A stretch of DNA of 64,000 nucleotides from Amycolatopsis benzoatilytica AK 16/65 (GCF_000383915.1 NZ_KB912942.1:6010564-6074563); one strand, 5' to 3'. Positions 52,210 to 63,569 are shown, counted from the first letter of the stretch. Numbers and translations are program-made. Notes: generated from the letters alone by a model not told the origin.

Positions 52210-53676
52210 TCACGCGCTCTGCGCGAACTTGAAGAAGCCGTTCGGGTCGTACTTCTTCGCCACCTGGTCCAGCCGGGCCGCGTTGTCGCCGTAGTAGGCG
52301 GTCTTCCAGTCCGGCAGCTCCGGGTCGATGTAGTTCACGTAGCCGCCGTGCGCGCCGGCGTCGGACAGCCCGGCGACCACAGTGGACACCGACTTGCGCA
52401 CACTGTCCTGATTGGACGCGGTCGCCGGTGCGTAGACCTGGATGCTGGCCAGCGCTTTCCGATGCCAGAACGCGGTGTCCGCGGGCGCGACGGCACCGAC
52501 CGCGCCGCCGAGTCCGTCGATCAGCAGATCCATTCCGACGTGCCCGGACGCGAGATCGGCGACTGTGCCGCCGTCGACCGGGTCAGTGATGATCCGCGAC
52601 GAGGCCACGAAGGTCTGCCGGTCCGAGCTGCCGGAGAAGTAGTTCATCGCCGCGCCGTAGCTGAGCGTCTTCATGGTCCGTTTGGTCGGCGAGACGGACA
52701 GCCCGCCGAGCGCCGCCGTCAGCTGGCTCGAGCTGCCGACGAACGCGCCGCCGATCCGGCTTGCCCCGCTGGCGCCGCCGGACACGACGCAGTTCGACCA
52801 CAGCTCGGGCGGTGTCGTCGGCAGCCAGCGCTGCCACGCGTCGACCACGTCCCCCGCCGAGCCGGCCGCGAACCGCAGCGAGAAGACCGTGATGGTCGGC
52901 GCTTCCACCGTGCTGAAGGTGAACGACGTGACCACACCGAAGTTTCCGCCGCCGCCGCCACGCAGCGCCCAGAAGAGATCCGCGTCCGCGTCCGCGCTGA
53001 CCGTGCGCAGTTTGCCGTCCGGCGTCACGATTTGCGCGGACTGCAAACGGTCGCAGGTCAGCCCGTATTTGCGGGCCAGCACGCCGATGCCGCCGCCGAG
53101 TGCGAGCCCGGCGATGCCGACCGTCGGACACGAACCCGCGGGCAGGCAGCGACCGGCCTTCGCCAGCGCGGAATACACGTCGCCGAGCCGCGCGCCCGCG
53201 CCGATCACGACCTGCTCGCCCTGCACGTCCACGCCGGACATGCCGCCGACGTCGATGACCAGCCCGCCGTCCGGGGCCGAGTACCCGGCGTAACTGTGCC
53301 CGCCGCTGCGCGCGGCCAGCGGCACCCGGCCGCCCGCCGCGGCGACGCATGCCTGCACGTCTTCCGGCTTCGCGCAGTTGGCCACCGCAGCCGGTTTCCG
53401 CCCGTCGAAAAGCGGGTTGAAGGCTCGCTTCGCGGTGGCGAATCCATTGTCGTCCGGCAGCACCAGACCGCCGGAAACCTTGCCGCGCAACGCGTTCCAG
53501 TCCGGCGGACCGGCCGGCGGGGTGCTCGCGCTGGGGCTCGGCGGCACCGACGACGTCGTCGGACGCGTGTCCGGCACCGGCGGAGCCTGGGTCGAACCGC
53601 AGGCCGCGGCCGCCGCGCCGACGGCCGCCAGCCCGGCCGCGCGCAGGAAAGTCCTTCTCCCGACAGTCATGGTCAT
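52210..53676 (-). CDS. Secreted FAD-linked oxidase (berberine-bridge/GOOX type)
   Basis: A 488-residue oxidase. The N-terminus GRRTFLRAAGLAAVGAAAAAC has twin Arg and a possible lipobox (Cys26), so it is a Tat-exported, possibly lipid-anchored protein. A Pro/Ser/Thr linker is followed by the FAD_binding_4 domain: RSGGHSYAGYS (His127) and PAGSCPTVGIAGLALGGGIG (Cys183) are the two residues that attach FAD covalently in this family. The BBE segment at the end (NYIDPELPDWKTAYYGDNAA; RLDQVAKKYDPNGFFKF) is intact. Members oxidise sugars, alcohols or alkaloids with O2. The start may be ATG 53676 or 53670. Confidence 0.92.
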   Translation of the reverse strand: MTMTVGRRTFLRAAGLAAVGAAAAACGSTQAPPVPDTRPTTSSVPPSPSASTPPAGPPDWNALRGKVSGGLVLPDDNGFATAKRAFNPLFDGRKPAAVANCAKPEDVQACVAAAGGRVPLAARSGGHSYAGYSAPDGGLVIDVGGMSGVDVQGEQVVIGAGARLGDVYSALAKAGRCLPAGSCPTVGIAGLALGGGIGVLARKYGLTCDRLQSAQIVTPDGKLRTVSADADADLFWALRGGGGGNFGVVTSFTFSTVEAPTITVFSLRFAAGSAGDVVDAWQRWLPTTPPELWSNCVVSGGASGASRIGGAFVGSSSQLTAALGGLSVSPTKRTMKTLSYGAAMNYFSGSSDRQTFVASSRIITDPVDGGTVADLASGHVGMDLLIDGLGGAVGAVAPADTAFWHRKALASIQVYAPATASNQDSVRKSVSTVVAGLSDAGAHGGYVNYIDPELPDWKTAYYGDNAARLDQVAKKYDPNGFFKFAQSA

Positions 53677-53851
53677 TCAGACGCACCGGCCCGGGCTGGG
53701 GTTGCGAGACGGCGTGCCGTCCTCCTCGAGCGGGTGCCCGGGTACGAAGGTCATCACAGCGTTCACCCTGTCCAGTCCGCGCCCCGGTGGCAAGCTCAGC
53801 GCGCACAAAGCTGTCGTTGATTATTTCCCGGGCCCGCTCGGCGGCGCCGGG

Positions 53852-54541
53852 TCAGATCAGCGAACGGAAGTCCGGCACCGGCCCGGTCAGCGACTCCGCG
53901 TCGCCGCGCCCGGTCAGCCACGCCAGCACCGCGCCCGGCGAGCCGGCGACCAGTTCGCCGCCGTCGCCCAGCGTCCAGGTGTGCGTCCCGTCGCTGACCC
54001 GCAACGACGGCACCTCGTGCGGCGACACCCGGATCAGCGCCGACACCACCGCGTCCAAGTGCTCGCCGAGCAACCCGGTCGCGCTGGCGAAATCGTGGCC
54101 GGCATCGAGGTCGACCAGATGGATCGTCGCTTCCGCGAGCCGCAAAGTCAGCAGATCGGCACCGGTCAGCAGCTGACCCAGCCGGTGCTTGATCTGCGCC
54201 GACCACGCGGCTTCCGCCGCCCGCGCAGCCTGTTCCTCGAATCGGCGGCCGGACGCGATCACGTCGGCCACGATCTCCTCGGCCTCCCGGCGCGCGCCCG
54301 CTTCGATGTCGTCGTCGCGGGCCGTGCCGGGGCCGTACATCGACTGCTCGACCCCGGTCTCCGCCCAGGTCAGCAGGTTGCCGAGGCCGTCGGCGTTGCG
54401 CGCGAAGTGGGTGAGCAGGTGCGCCCGCGTCCAACCGGGCAACGCGCTCGGCTCGCGGAACGCCGCCGCCGGCAACGCACCCGCGACCCGGGCCCACACC
54501 TCGTGCAATTCCCGGATCCGACCCAGCCGCGTACTCGTCAC
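53852..54541 (-). CDS. Maleylpyruvate isomerase-family (mycothiol-type DinB) protein
   Basis: A 229-residue protein. The N-terminal half is a DinB-like helical bundle with LPGWTRAHLLTHFARNADGL (metal His residues) and LAEATIHLVDLDAGHD. The C-terminal half (HTWTLGDGGELVAGSPGAVL; WLTGRG) is the alpha/beta domain of MDMPI/TIGR03083 proteins. Characterised members are mycothiol-dependent isomerases or transferases; most are unassigned. GTG 54541 begins VTSTRLGRI. It ends 175 bp from the FAD-oxidase start on the same strand. Confidence 0.88.
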   Translation of the reverse strand: MTSTRLGRIRELHEVWARVAGALPAAAFREPSALPGWTRAHLLTHFARNADGLGNLLTWAETGVEQSMYGPGTARDDDIEAGARREAEEIVADVIASGRRFEEQAARAAEAAWSAQIKHRLGQLLTGADLLTLRLAEATIHLVDLDAGHDFASATGLLGEHLDAVVSALIRVSPHEVPSLRVSDGTHTWTLGDGGELVAGSPGAVLAWLTGRGDAESLTGPVPDFRSLI

Positions 54542-54621
54542 CTCGCGATCATAGGACCGGAAGTCAACGGCCGGCAGTCAACGACCAGCTTTCCCCGCCG
54601 GAGCTATCCCCGCCGAAGCTT

Positions 54622-56325
54622 TCACCGGCGCAGTGCCGCCGGGGCGCTCTCCGGAACCGCCGGATTCTTCGGCGCGACCGGCTCCATCCGGGCGTACCCG
54701 GTGCTCTGCTCCGGCCGCTGGTCTTCCTCGCCCTTGTTGGGCCAGAAGGAGAACGCCCGCTCCGCCTGCGCGGCGATGGTGAGCGACGGGTTCACGCCGA
54801 GGTTCGCGGTGATCGCCGAACCGTCCACAACGGACAGTCCGGGATAGCCGTATACCCGGTGGTACGGGTCGATCACGCCGGACTCGGCGCTGTCGCCGAT
54901 CGGCACGCCGCCGATGAAGTGCGCGGTCAGCGGAATGTCGAAGACCTCGCCCCAGGTCCCGCCCGGCATCCCGCCGATCCGTTCGGCGGTCCGGACGTTC
55001 GCCTCGTGCCCTGCCGGAATGAAGCTCGGGTTCGGCTCGCCGTGGCCCTGCTTGGACGTGTACTTCCGCCGCCCGAAAAGCCCGCGCTTGGTGTAGGTGG
55101 TGATGGAATTGTCCAGGCTCTGCATCACCAAGAGGATCACCGTGCGCTCGCTCCACCGGTAGGCGTTCAGCAGTTTCGCCGATTGCACCGGGTGCTTGAC
55201 CAGGAACGTGACCGCCTGCCGCCACCGCGGCACCGGCGAAGATCCGTCGGTGGCAACGGTTTGCAGCAGGCTCATCGCGTTGCTGCCCTTGCCGTAGCGC
55301 ACCGGCTCGATGTGCGTGTTCTCGTCCGGATGAATCGACGAGGTGATCGCGACGCCGCGACTGAAATCGCGGTCCGGGTCCACCGTCGTGCGCGCCGCCC
55401 CGATGATGGCCTCGGAGTTCGTCCGCGTCAGCTCGCCGAGCCGGCGCGACAGCTTCGGCAGCACCGCGGTGTCCTTCATGCGGTGCAACAGGTTCTGCGT
55501 GCCCCAGGTGCCCGCGGCGAAGATGACCTGCGTCGCGGTGACCGTCGTGCGGAAGCGCTGCGAGCGGGTTCCGGTCTTCTGCAGCGTGATCGCGTACCCG
55601 TCGCCGCGCGGGCTGACCGACGTCACGGTGGTGAGCGGGATGACCTGCGCGCCGCCCTTTTCGGCCAGGTACAGGTAATTTTTCACCAGCGTGTTCTTCG
55701 CGCCGACCCGGCAGCCAGTCATGCACGCACCGCATTCGGTGCAGCCGACACGATCCGGCCCGGCCCCGCCGAAGTACGGGTCCCGCACCGTCTCGCCGGG
55801 CTTGCCGAAGTACACCCCGACCGGCGTCGCGTGGAACGTATCCGCCACGCCCATGTCCTTCGCGACGTCGCGCATCACCACGTCCGACGGAGTGATCGTC
55901 GGGTTCGTCACCACCCCGAGCATCCGGCTGGCTTGGTCGTAGTGCGGCGCGAGCTCGCTCTCCCAGTCGGTGATGTGCGCCCACTGCCGGTCCTGGTAGA
56001 ACGGCTTGAGCGGCCGGTACAGCGTGTTCGCGTACACCAGCGAACCGCCGCCGACGCCCGCGCCGGCCAGCACCATCACGTCGTTGAGCATGTGGATGCG
56101 CTGGATGCCGTAGCAGCCGAGCTGCGGAGCCCAGAGGTAGCGCTTGAGGTCCCAGGACGTCTTGGCGAACTCGTCGTCGGCGAATCGCCTGCCGGCCTCG
56201 ACCACCGCGACGCGGTAGCCCTTCTCGGTCAGCCGCAACGCCGCGACGCTGCCGCCGAATCCGGAGCCGACCACGAGAACGTCGTAGTCCGGCTCTTGCC
56301 GCGTGGTGGTGTTACTGGCAGTCAC
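54622..56325 (-). CDS. GMC oxidoreductase, cholesterol-oxidase (ChoD) like
   Basis: A 567-residue flavoenzyme. VLVVGSGFGGSVAALRLTEKG is the FAD-binding start, and MVLAGAGVGGGSLVYANTLY and VVDGSAITANLGVNPSLTIA are GMC blocks. CTECGACMTGC (near residue 195) has four Cys in ferredoxin-like spacing, typical of this subfamily. Family precedents oxidise sterols, but ChoD of mycobacteria has uncertain activity, so the substrate is open. It lies downstream of guaB3 on the same strand, as in M. tuberculosis. GTG 56325 lacks a clear ribosome site. Confidence 0.92.
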   Translation of the reverse strand: MTASNTTTRQEPDYDVLVVGSGFGGSVAALRLTEKGYRVAVVEAGRRFADDEFAKTSWDLKRYLWAPQLGCYGIQRIHMLNDVMVLAGAGVGGGSLVYANTLYRPLKPFYQDRQWAHITDWESELAPHYDQASRMLGVVTNPTITPSDVVMRDVAKDMGVADTFHATPVGVYFGKPGETVRDPYFGGAGPDRVGCTECGACMTGCRVGAKNTLVKNYLYLAEKGGAQVIPLTTVTSVSPRGDGYAITLQKTGTRSQRFRTTVTATQVIFAAGTWGTQNLLHRMKDTAVLPKLSRRLGELTRTNSEAIIGAARTTVDPDRDFSRGVAITSSIHPDENTHIEPVRYGKGSNAMSLLQTVATDGSSPVPRWRQAVTFLVKHPVQSAKLLNAYRWSERTVILLVMQSLDNSITTYTKRGLFGRRKYTSKQGHGEPNPSFIPAGHEANVRTAERIGGMPGGTWGEVFDIPLTAHFIGGVPIGDSAESGVIDPYHRVYGYPGLSVVDGSAITANLGVNPSLTIAAQAERAFSFWPNKGEEDQRPEQSTGYARMEPVAPKNPAVPESAPAALRR

Positions 56326-56401
56326 AGGTAGCAGCGTAACCCGCGCGTCCCCGACAGGCCAGCCCTAAGTTACCCGCCGGTTTACCCCGACCGGTCAAAA
56401 G

Positions 56402-56452
56402 CCGTGAAGGGCTCCTTCCGGGAATCAGATTCCCGGAAGGAGCCCTTCACGG
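56402..56452. repeat. Long palindromic intergenic repeat, copy 2
   Basis: Perfect 24-bp arms beginning CCGTGAAGGGCTCCTTCCGG enclose CAG. The outer sequence is shared with copies at 21103-21157 and 61298-61350. It sits between guaB3 and the GMC oxidoreductase gene, 16 bp after the guaB3 stop, and may end or process that transcript. Confidence 0.85.
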
Positions 56453-56467
56453 ACAGCCGGAGCAGAC

Positions 56468-57607
56468 TCAGCCGCGCACGGACAGTCCGACGCGCTGGAA
56501 CTCCTTCAGGTCCGAGTACCCGGTCTTCGCCATCGCGCGGCGCAGCGCGCCGAACAGGTTGACGACCCCCTCCGCGTCCGAGGACGGGCCGAACAGCAGC
56601 GTCTTGAGGTCCGCCGCGAAGTCCGAGTCCGGGCCGGCCACCACGCGCGAGCGCGGGAGCGACGGGTGCGCCGCCGCGGAGGTCCAGTACAGGCCCTGGC
56701 CGGGGGCTTCGGCCGCGGTCGCCAGCGGAGCACCGAGCATCACCGCGTCCGCGCCGCAGGCGATGGCCTTCGCGATGTCGCCGGAGGTGGTGATGCCGCC
56801 GTCGGCGAGGACGTGCACGTAGCGGCCACCGGTCTCGTCCAGGTAGTCGCGGCGGGCCGCGGCCGCGTCGACGATCGCCGTCGCCATCGGGACGCCGATG
56901 CCGAGCACTCGGTCGGTGCTGGTGACGCCTTCGGTGTAACCGTGCCCGACGATCACGCCGGCCGCGCCGGTGCGCATCAGGTGCATCGCGGTGCGGTAGT
57001 CGCTGACGCCGCCGGCGATCACCGGGACGTCGAGCCGCCCGATGAACTCCTTGAGGTTGAGCGGTTCCGCGTCGCGCTGCACGTGCTCGGCGGAGATGAT
57101 CGTGCCCTGCACGACCAGGATCTCGACGCCGGCCGCGAGCAGGTCCGGGGTCAGCTCGGCGGCGTGCTGCGGGCTGACCCGCGCGGCCACCGTCACGCCC
57201 GACTCGCGGACCGTCTTGATCGCCTCGGTCAGCAGGTCGAGCCGGATCGGCGCGGCGTGCAGCTCCTGCAGCTCGCGCACGACCGCGGTCGGGTCTTCGC
57301 TGTCCTCGGCCGCGCGGACGAGGCGGAAGATCGCCTCCTCGACGTTCGCGTGCCGCGCCCACAGGCCCTCGGCGTTGAGCACGCCGAGACCGCCCAGCTC
57401 GCCGATCGACACCGCGGTGCCCGGCGACACGATCGCGTCGGTCGGGTGGGTGACCAGCGGCAGGTCGAACTGGTAGGCATCGATCTTCCACGCGGTGGAC
57501 ACCACCGACGACGAGCGCGTCCGCCGCGACGGCACGATCTCCACGTCATCGAGGCCGTACGCCCGCCGCGCGGTGCGGCCCATGCCGATCTCGACCAGAT
57601 CCCGCAC
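56468..57607 (-). CDS. guaB3: GuaB3-family IMP dehydrogenase-related protein
   Basis: A 379-residue TIM-barrel protein without CBS domains. VRDLVEIGMGRTARRAYGLDD is the GuaB3 start, GVTVAARVSPQHAAELTPDL and VPVIAGGVSDYRTAMHLMRT form the barrel, and GHGYTEGVTSTDRVLGIGVP is the loop where IMP dehydrogenase has the catalytic Cys (SICTTR). Ser or Thr stands there, so classic IMPDH chemistry is unlikely; reports on cyanobacterial GuaB3 suggest GMP reductase activity. [29 protein letters not shown] is intact. GTG 57607 has AAGGGA upstream. Confidence 0.93.
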   Translation of the reverse strand: MRDLVEIGMGRTARRAYGLDDVEIVPSRRTRSSSVVSTAWKIDAYQFDLPLVTHPTDAIVSPGTAVSIGELGGLGVLNAEGLWARHANVEEAIFRLVRAAEDSEDPTAVVRELQELHAAPIRLDLLTEAIKTVRESGVTVAARVSPQHAAELTPDLLAAGVEILVVQGTIISAEHVQRDAEPLNLKEFIGRLDVPVIAGGVSDYRTAMHLMRTGAAGVIVGHGYTEGVTSTDRVLGIGVPMATAIVDAAAARRDYLDETGGRYVHVLADGGITTSGDIAKAIACGADAVMLGAPLATAAEAPGQGLYWTSAAAHPSLPRSRVVAGPDSDFAADLKTLLFGPSSDAEGVVNLFGALRRAMAKTGYSDLKEFQRVGLSVRG

Positions 57608-57696
57608 GTGATGTCCCTTCTCGCGGCTGACGGCAACGGCGTCCATTGTCGCGAGTCGGCACAGGTGACCTGCGACGGGGGCCGGTAGCGGTGGCG

Positions 57697-57723
57697 ACAA
57701 CCACCGGTTGTGCGCACGGTTGT
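57697..57723. promoter_or_regulatory. Repeated ACAACC/GGTTGT half-sites
   Basis: ACAACC-ACC-GGTTGT (57697-57711) is a perfect 6-3-6 palindrome, followed by another GGTTGT at 57718-57723. It lies 49 bp before the MFS start and between divergent genes, so it is a probable operator. No regulator gene is near. Confidence 0.5.
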
Positions 57724-57771
57724 TTGCCACCGGCGACGCCGGGTGGTTGGCTGCGGTGCTGGACGAGGGGG

Positions 57772-59016
57772 ATGAAATTGGTTCTGGGCAAGGACTTTGG
57801 CCGATTGTGGCTGGCTTTCGCGGTGAGCACCGCGGGCAGCTACCTCGCCCTCGACGCCTTCTCGATCATCGCCGTGCGAGTGCTGCACACCACAGCCGCG
57901 CAGGTGTCCCTGCTGGCCGGCGCGGGGCTCGCGGCCGGCGCACTGATCGCGCTTCCGCTCGGTCCGTGGGTCGAATTCCGGCGGAAACGGCCCGTGCTGG
58001 TCGCGATGGACCTGGTCCGGTTCGTCGCGCTGGCGACCCTGCTGCCCGCCTACCTGCTCGACGCTCTGACGTTCCCGCAACTGGTGGTCGTATCGGTGCT
58101 CGTCTCGGCGGCGAACATCACGTTCACCGCCGCCAGCGGCGCGTATCTGAAGTCGCTCGCCTCCGGTCCAGACCTGCTGGCGGCCAACGGCCGGTTCGAG
58201 ACGACGCAGTGGACCGCCACCGCGATCGGGCCGCCGGCCGGCGGCGCGGCGATCGGCCTGTTCGGCCCGCTCACCACTGTGGTCCTGGACGCGGTCAGCT
58301 ATCTGCTGTCCGCGCTTTCCCTCTCGACGATCCGCACCGCCGAACGCATCCCGGCCGTCCGCTCGGCCGGGTTCCGGGCCGCGGACCTGGCGGAGGGCTG
58401 GCGATACCTCTTCCAGCACGCCCGGTTGCGCATGCTGTTCCTCAACGGCTGCCTGGTCAACGGCCTGATCATGGCGACCACCCCGCTGCTGGCCGTGCTG
58501 CTTCTCGGCGAACTCGGCTTCCCGACCTGGGAGTACGGGCTCGCGTTCGGTGTGCCCTGCCTCGGCGGCCTGCTCGGTTCCCAACTCGCCCGGCGGCTGG
58601 TGCCCCGGTACGGCCGGGTCCGGCTGCTGCCGGTCCTGGCGACCGCGCGGGCCTGCTGGTCAGTACTGCTGGCGTTCGTACCGGCCGGGTTCGCCGGGCT
58701 CACGTGGGTGATGGCGGTGGAGTTCGGGCTGATCGTCTGCGCGGCGATGTACAGCACCGTCCTGGCGACTTATCGCCTGGAGGAGACCGACGACCGGTAT
58801 GTCAGCCGCGTGTTGTCGGCGTGGCGGATCAGCAGCACCGCGACCACCGCGGGGCTGACCTTGCTGTGGGGTTTGGTCGCGGCGTGGCTGGGCACGCGCG
58901 GCGGGCTCGGCCTGGCGGGCGCCTTGATGCTGGCGACCCCGCTGCTGCTGCTTGGCTGGAACCGGGCTCGGAACGAGACCCCCTCCGCCGAGCCGGTGCG
59001 CAGCACGGATTCCTGA
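57772..59016 (+). CDS. MFS transporter, DHA3 (macrolide-efflux-like) type
   Basis: A 414-residue transporter with about 12 helices. KDFGRLWLAFAVSTAGSYLA is the typical first helix of the DHA3 group. GPWVEFRRKRPVLVAMDLVR is the loop 2-3 motif and AANGRFETTQWTATAIGPPAGG matches the central region. ATG 57772 has GAGGGGG upstream. It is inserted between guaB and guaB3 relative to the mycobacterial order. The substrate is unknown. Confidence 0.9.
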   Translation: MKLVLGKDFGRLWLAFAVSTAGSYLALDAFSIIAVRVLHTTAAQVSLLAGAGLAAGALIALPLGPWVEFRRKRPVLVAMDLVRFVALATLLPAYLLDALTFPQLVVVSVLVSAANITFTAASGAYLKSLASGPDLLAANGRFETTQWTATAIGPPAGGAAIGLFGPLTTVVLDAVSYLLSALSLSTIRTAERIPAVRSAGFRAADLAEGWRYLFQHARLRMLFLNGCLVNGLIMATTPLLAVLLLGELGFPTWEYGLAFGVPCLGGLLGSQLARRLVPRYGRVRLLPVLATARACWSVLLAFVPAGFAGLTWVMAVEFGLIVCAAMYSTVLATYRLEETDDRYVSRVLSAWRISSTATTAGLTLLWGLVAAWLGTRGGLGLAGALMLATPLLLLGWNRARNETPSAEPVRSTDS

Positions 59017-59130
59017 TCGCGACCTGAAGCTGGTCAACCCTCCGGAAAACCGCGTTCGCCCGCCCCGTCCCCCGTCGCTGGACGACCAGGGCGGGCGGAC
59101 GGAGCGGGCGAACCGGGCAGAACGAGTTGA

Positions 59131-61350
<2,220 letters not shown>

Positions 61351-61381
61351 CTGGGTCGCCGCGCCAGGTCCGGCCCCGCGC

Positions 61382-61690
61382 TCAGCGGTCCAGCCGCCGG
61401 ACTTCCTCAAGCTTGGCTTCGGCGAACCGTTTCATCACCGGCTCGGTCAACGCCGGCCACGGCGGACGCCGCGCCACCGCGAACGTCGCGAGCGCGGCTG
61501 CCACGAAACCCGTGCACACCCCGATCATCGCGATTCGGTGCTGGTCGACCGCCGGCGTCCAGGTCACCCCGTCCGCGGTCACCGTGTACAGCCCGACCGG
61601 CCGCCCCTGCCCGCCTCGCCGGCCGGCCCGGGTGACGGTGACGAGCACTGTCCCGTCCCCGGTCTCGTAGGGCTCTCCGAAAGCCAGCAT
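61382..61690 (-). CDS. Small membrane protein, GerW/YtfJ-like
   Basis: A 102-residue protein. MLAFGEPYETGDGTVLVTVTRA and GLYTVTADGVTWTPAVD resemble the FGxP...VIPVxRV...PVA core of GerW/YtfJ-like proteins, and one helix follows (IAMIGVCTGFVAAALATFAV), then a basic tail. GAGGGG lies 10 nt before ATG 61690. Function unknown; relation to spore genes is only by shape. It is downstream of rsdA but separated by a terminator. Confidence 0.6.
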   Translation of the reverse strand: MLAFGEPYETGDGTVLVTVTRAGRRGGQGRPVGLYTVTADGVTWTPAVDQHRIAMIGVCTGFVAAALATFAVARRPPWPALTEPVMKRFAEAKLEEVRRLDR

Positions 61691-61710
61691 CGAGCGCTCC
61701 CCTCGACGAC

Positions 61711-61746
61711 GAAAAAGGTCCCGGCACTGGACGTGCCGGGACCTTC
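61711..61746 (-). terminator. Intrinsic terminator after rsdA
   Basis: AAGGTCCCGGCAC and GTGCCGGGACCTT form a perfect 13-bp stem with a TGGAC loop, and on the minus strand TTTTT follows. Confidence 0.88.
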
Positions 61747-61753
61747 GGGCGAA

Positions 61754-62686
61754 CTACGAGCCGCTGCTGGTCCCGTTCGGTACACCGGCGCCTTGCGACG
61801 TCTCGTTGCGCGGGCTGCCACCCGGGTCGTTCGCCGTCGCGCTGGTGCTCGGCGCAGACGAACTCGGCGTGGACGTGACCGGCGGAGGCGGCGTCATCGA
61901 CGGGTCCGGCACCTTCGTCCCGGTCGCCGGCAGCGAACTCGGCTGGCCGGGCTGCGGCTGGTGCGCGGCGCTGCTGGCCGGGTTGTCCACCGGCGGAATG
62001 GACGGCGGGACCGAGGGCTTGTTCCCGGTCGGCGACGTGGTCGGCACACCGAGCTGCTGAGCCAGCTGACGGTGCTGCTGCAGGAGCTGATCACGGTTGT
62101 CCGACTCGGCGACCTGGGTGAGCGCGGCCTGCGCGTCGGCGAGTGCCCGGCGGGCATCGGCGAGGCGGTTGTCGGCCAGCGCCAGGTTCGCTTTCTCCAG
62201 GTCGAGCTTGGCTGCGGCGGCGGCCTCGACGGAGCGGGCGTGGTCGGCGTACAGGACCTTCGTCAGGCCCCACAGCGTGTCTCCCGGCTGAGCGTCGCGC
62301 GCGGCGAGGCCGGTGCCGGTGAAAGCGATGGCGGCGGCAGCGCACGCGGCCGCCACCGGCACGAAAACGCGGCGGCGCCGGCCGCGGCTCGAGTATTTGC
62401 GCGCCGACGCGGCGCTCTTGACGGTGCGGACCGCGGTGTCGGCGTCCACGAGCTCGCCCAGCGGTTCGCTGTCGATGTCGCGGCGCCACGCGAGCAGCAG
62501 CGCGTTCAGTTCCTGGTCCCCGAGCCCGTCAGCAACCGTCGGATCGGTTCCGCCGAGCGCGTCGAGCAGGGCGTCGTCGGCTTGGATAGCCGTGAGGTCC
62601 CCGTCGGCCTCCGCTTCGTAACCGGTCAGGTCGTCCCCGTGCGCGGAGGACGACAAGTCTCGGTCCCGGTCTTTGCGGTCGGTCAC
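61754..62686 (-). CDS. rsdA: Anti-sigma-D factor RsdA
   Basis: A 310-residue single-pass membrane protein. The cytoplasmic part (DLTAIQADDALLDALGGTDP; NALLLAWRRDIDSEPLGELV) binds SigD in the family. One helix (VFVPVAAACAAAAIAFTGTG, about 107-127) crosses the membrane. Outside lie a helical region (ALADNRLADARRALADAQAA) and a Pro/Ser/Thr tail. GTG 62686 directly follows the sigD stop, with GAGG in the sigD end, so the two are coupled. In mycobacteria regulated proteolysis of RsdA frees SigD. Confidence 0.92.
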   Translation of the reverse strand: MTDRKDRDRDLSSSAHGDDLTGYEAEADGDLTAIQADDALLDALGGTDPTVADGLGDQELNALLLAWRRDIDSEPLGELVDADTAVRTVKSAASARKYSSRGRRRRVFVPVAAACAAAAIAFTGTGLAARDAQPGDTLWGLTKVLYADHARSVEAAAAAKLDLEKANLALADNRLADARRALADAQAALTQVAESDNRDQLLQQHRQLAQQLGVPTTSPTGNKPSVPPSIPPVDNPASSAAHQPQPGQPSSLPATGTKVPDPSMTPPPPVTSTPSSSAPSTSATANDPGGSPRNETSQGAGVPNGTSSGS

Positions 62687-63259
62687 TCAGATCACCTCCT
62701 CGGCGGCGAGCACCTTACGCAAACGGGCCAGCGCGCGGTGCTGAGCCACCCGGACCGCACCCGGCGTGGACCCGACGGCTTCCGCCGTCTCCTCCGCCGA
62801 CAGTCCGACTACGACTCGCAGCACGACAATTTCCCGTTGCTTGTCCGGCAGCACCTGCAGCAACTGCGCCATCCGCTCGTTCAGCTCGCCCTGCAGAGCG
62901 CGCTGCTCCGGGCCGACGCTGTTCTCGATCTCGTCCGGGATCTCGGCGACCGGATCGGCCCGGTTGCGTCCCGCGGCGCGGTGCGCGTCGGCGACCTTGT
63001 GCTGTGCGATCCCATAGACGAACGCCAGGAAGGGGCGGCCCTGGTCACGGTACGAGGGCAATGCCGTGAGCACCGCGAGACACACCTCCTGCGCAACGTC
63101 GTCTGCCGAAGCGAACGAACGCTCCTGCCTGCCTACCCGGGCGCGGCAGTACCGCACCACCAGAGGACGAATGGCGGCCAGCAACCGCTCGACTGCCTGA
63201 GGGTCTCCCTCGACAGCGGCGGCGACCGGCTCGTCCAGTCCATCCCCCACAGTGGCCAT
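62687..63259 (-). CDS. sigD: ECF-type sigma factor SigD
   Basis: A 190-residue ECF sigma factor. Region 2 has IRPLVVRYCRARVGRQERSF and ADDVAQEVCLAVLTALPSYR; region 4 has LPDKQREIVVLRVVVGLSAE and VGSTPGAVRVAQHRALARLR. The pair with rsdA and the place beside DUF5319-guaB match M. tuberculosis Rv3414c-Rv3413c; Streptomyces ShbA, which drives the principal sigma gene, belongs to the same group. ATG 63259 is preferred; TTG 63268 would add three residues. Confidence 0.94.
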   Translation of the reverse strand: MATVGDGLDEPVAAAVEGDPQAVERLLAAIRPLVVRYCRARVGRQERSFASADDVAQEVCLAVLTALPSYRDQGRPFLAFVYGIAQHKVADAHRAAGRNRADPVAEIPDEIENSVGPEQRALQGELNERMAQLLQVLPDKQREIVVLRVVVGLSAEETAEAVGSTPGAVRVAQHRALARLRKVLAAEEVI

Positions 63260-63268
63260 CGCAGACAA

Positions 63269-63510
63269 CAGTCCCAGCGTTACGTGTAGGCGTGCAAAGA
63301 ATCCGGCGCGTGGTCATACCCGCCCGCCGGTCACCGCTACCGTACCGTCGGAGTCCTGCCAGACAACCGCCAGAGGTGGTGACCGGCGCGCCGGTCCCGG
63401 AAGCGCCGCCCGAGTGAATCGGGCCGACCGGGGTTTGCGCAGGTTGGCGGTAGTTCGGGCAGTGCCGTCGCTCGGTGGGGACCTGGGCGGCGCGTGCGCG
63501 TCGGGAACAA
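63269..63510. other. Upstream region of sigD without a gene
   Basis: No coding frame stands out. It is the promoter side of sigD. I could not assign a -10/-35 pair with confidence. Together with the repeat and hairpin to its right it fills the 357-bp gap up to 63625. Confidence 0.4.
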
Positions 63511-63541
63511 GACAACAGGTTTCGGCAACAGGACAACAGGT
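63511..63541. repeat. Three CAACAGG repeats upstream of sigD
   Basis: GACAACAGGT at 63511-63520 and 63532-63541 are identical and start 21 bp apart (two helical turns), with GGCAACAGG at 63524-63532 between them. It is a candidate protein-binding cluster. Confidence 0.6.
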
Positions 63542-63569
63542 ACGGGCCAGGGCGGCTGCCCTGGCCCGT
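63542..63569 (-). terminator. Hairpin after the LuxR-type gene
   Basis: ACGGGCCAGGGC pairs perfectly with GCCCTGGCCCGT around GGCT, 57 bp after the stop of the minus-strand gene. There is no T run. Confidence 0.65.
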
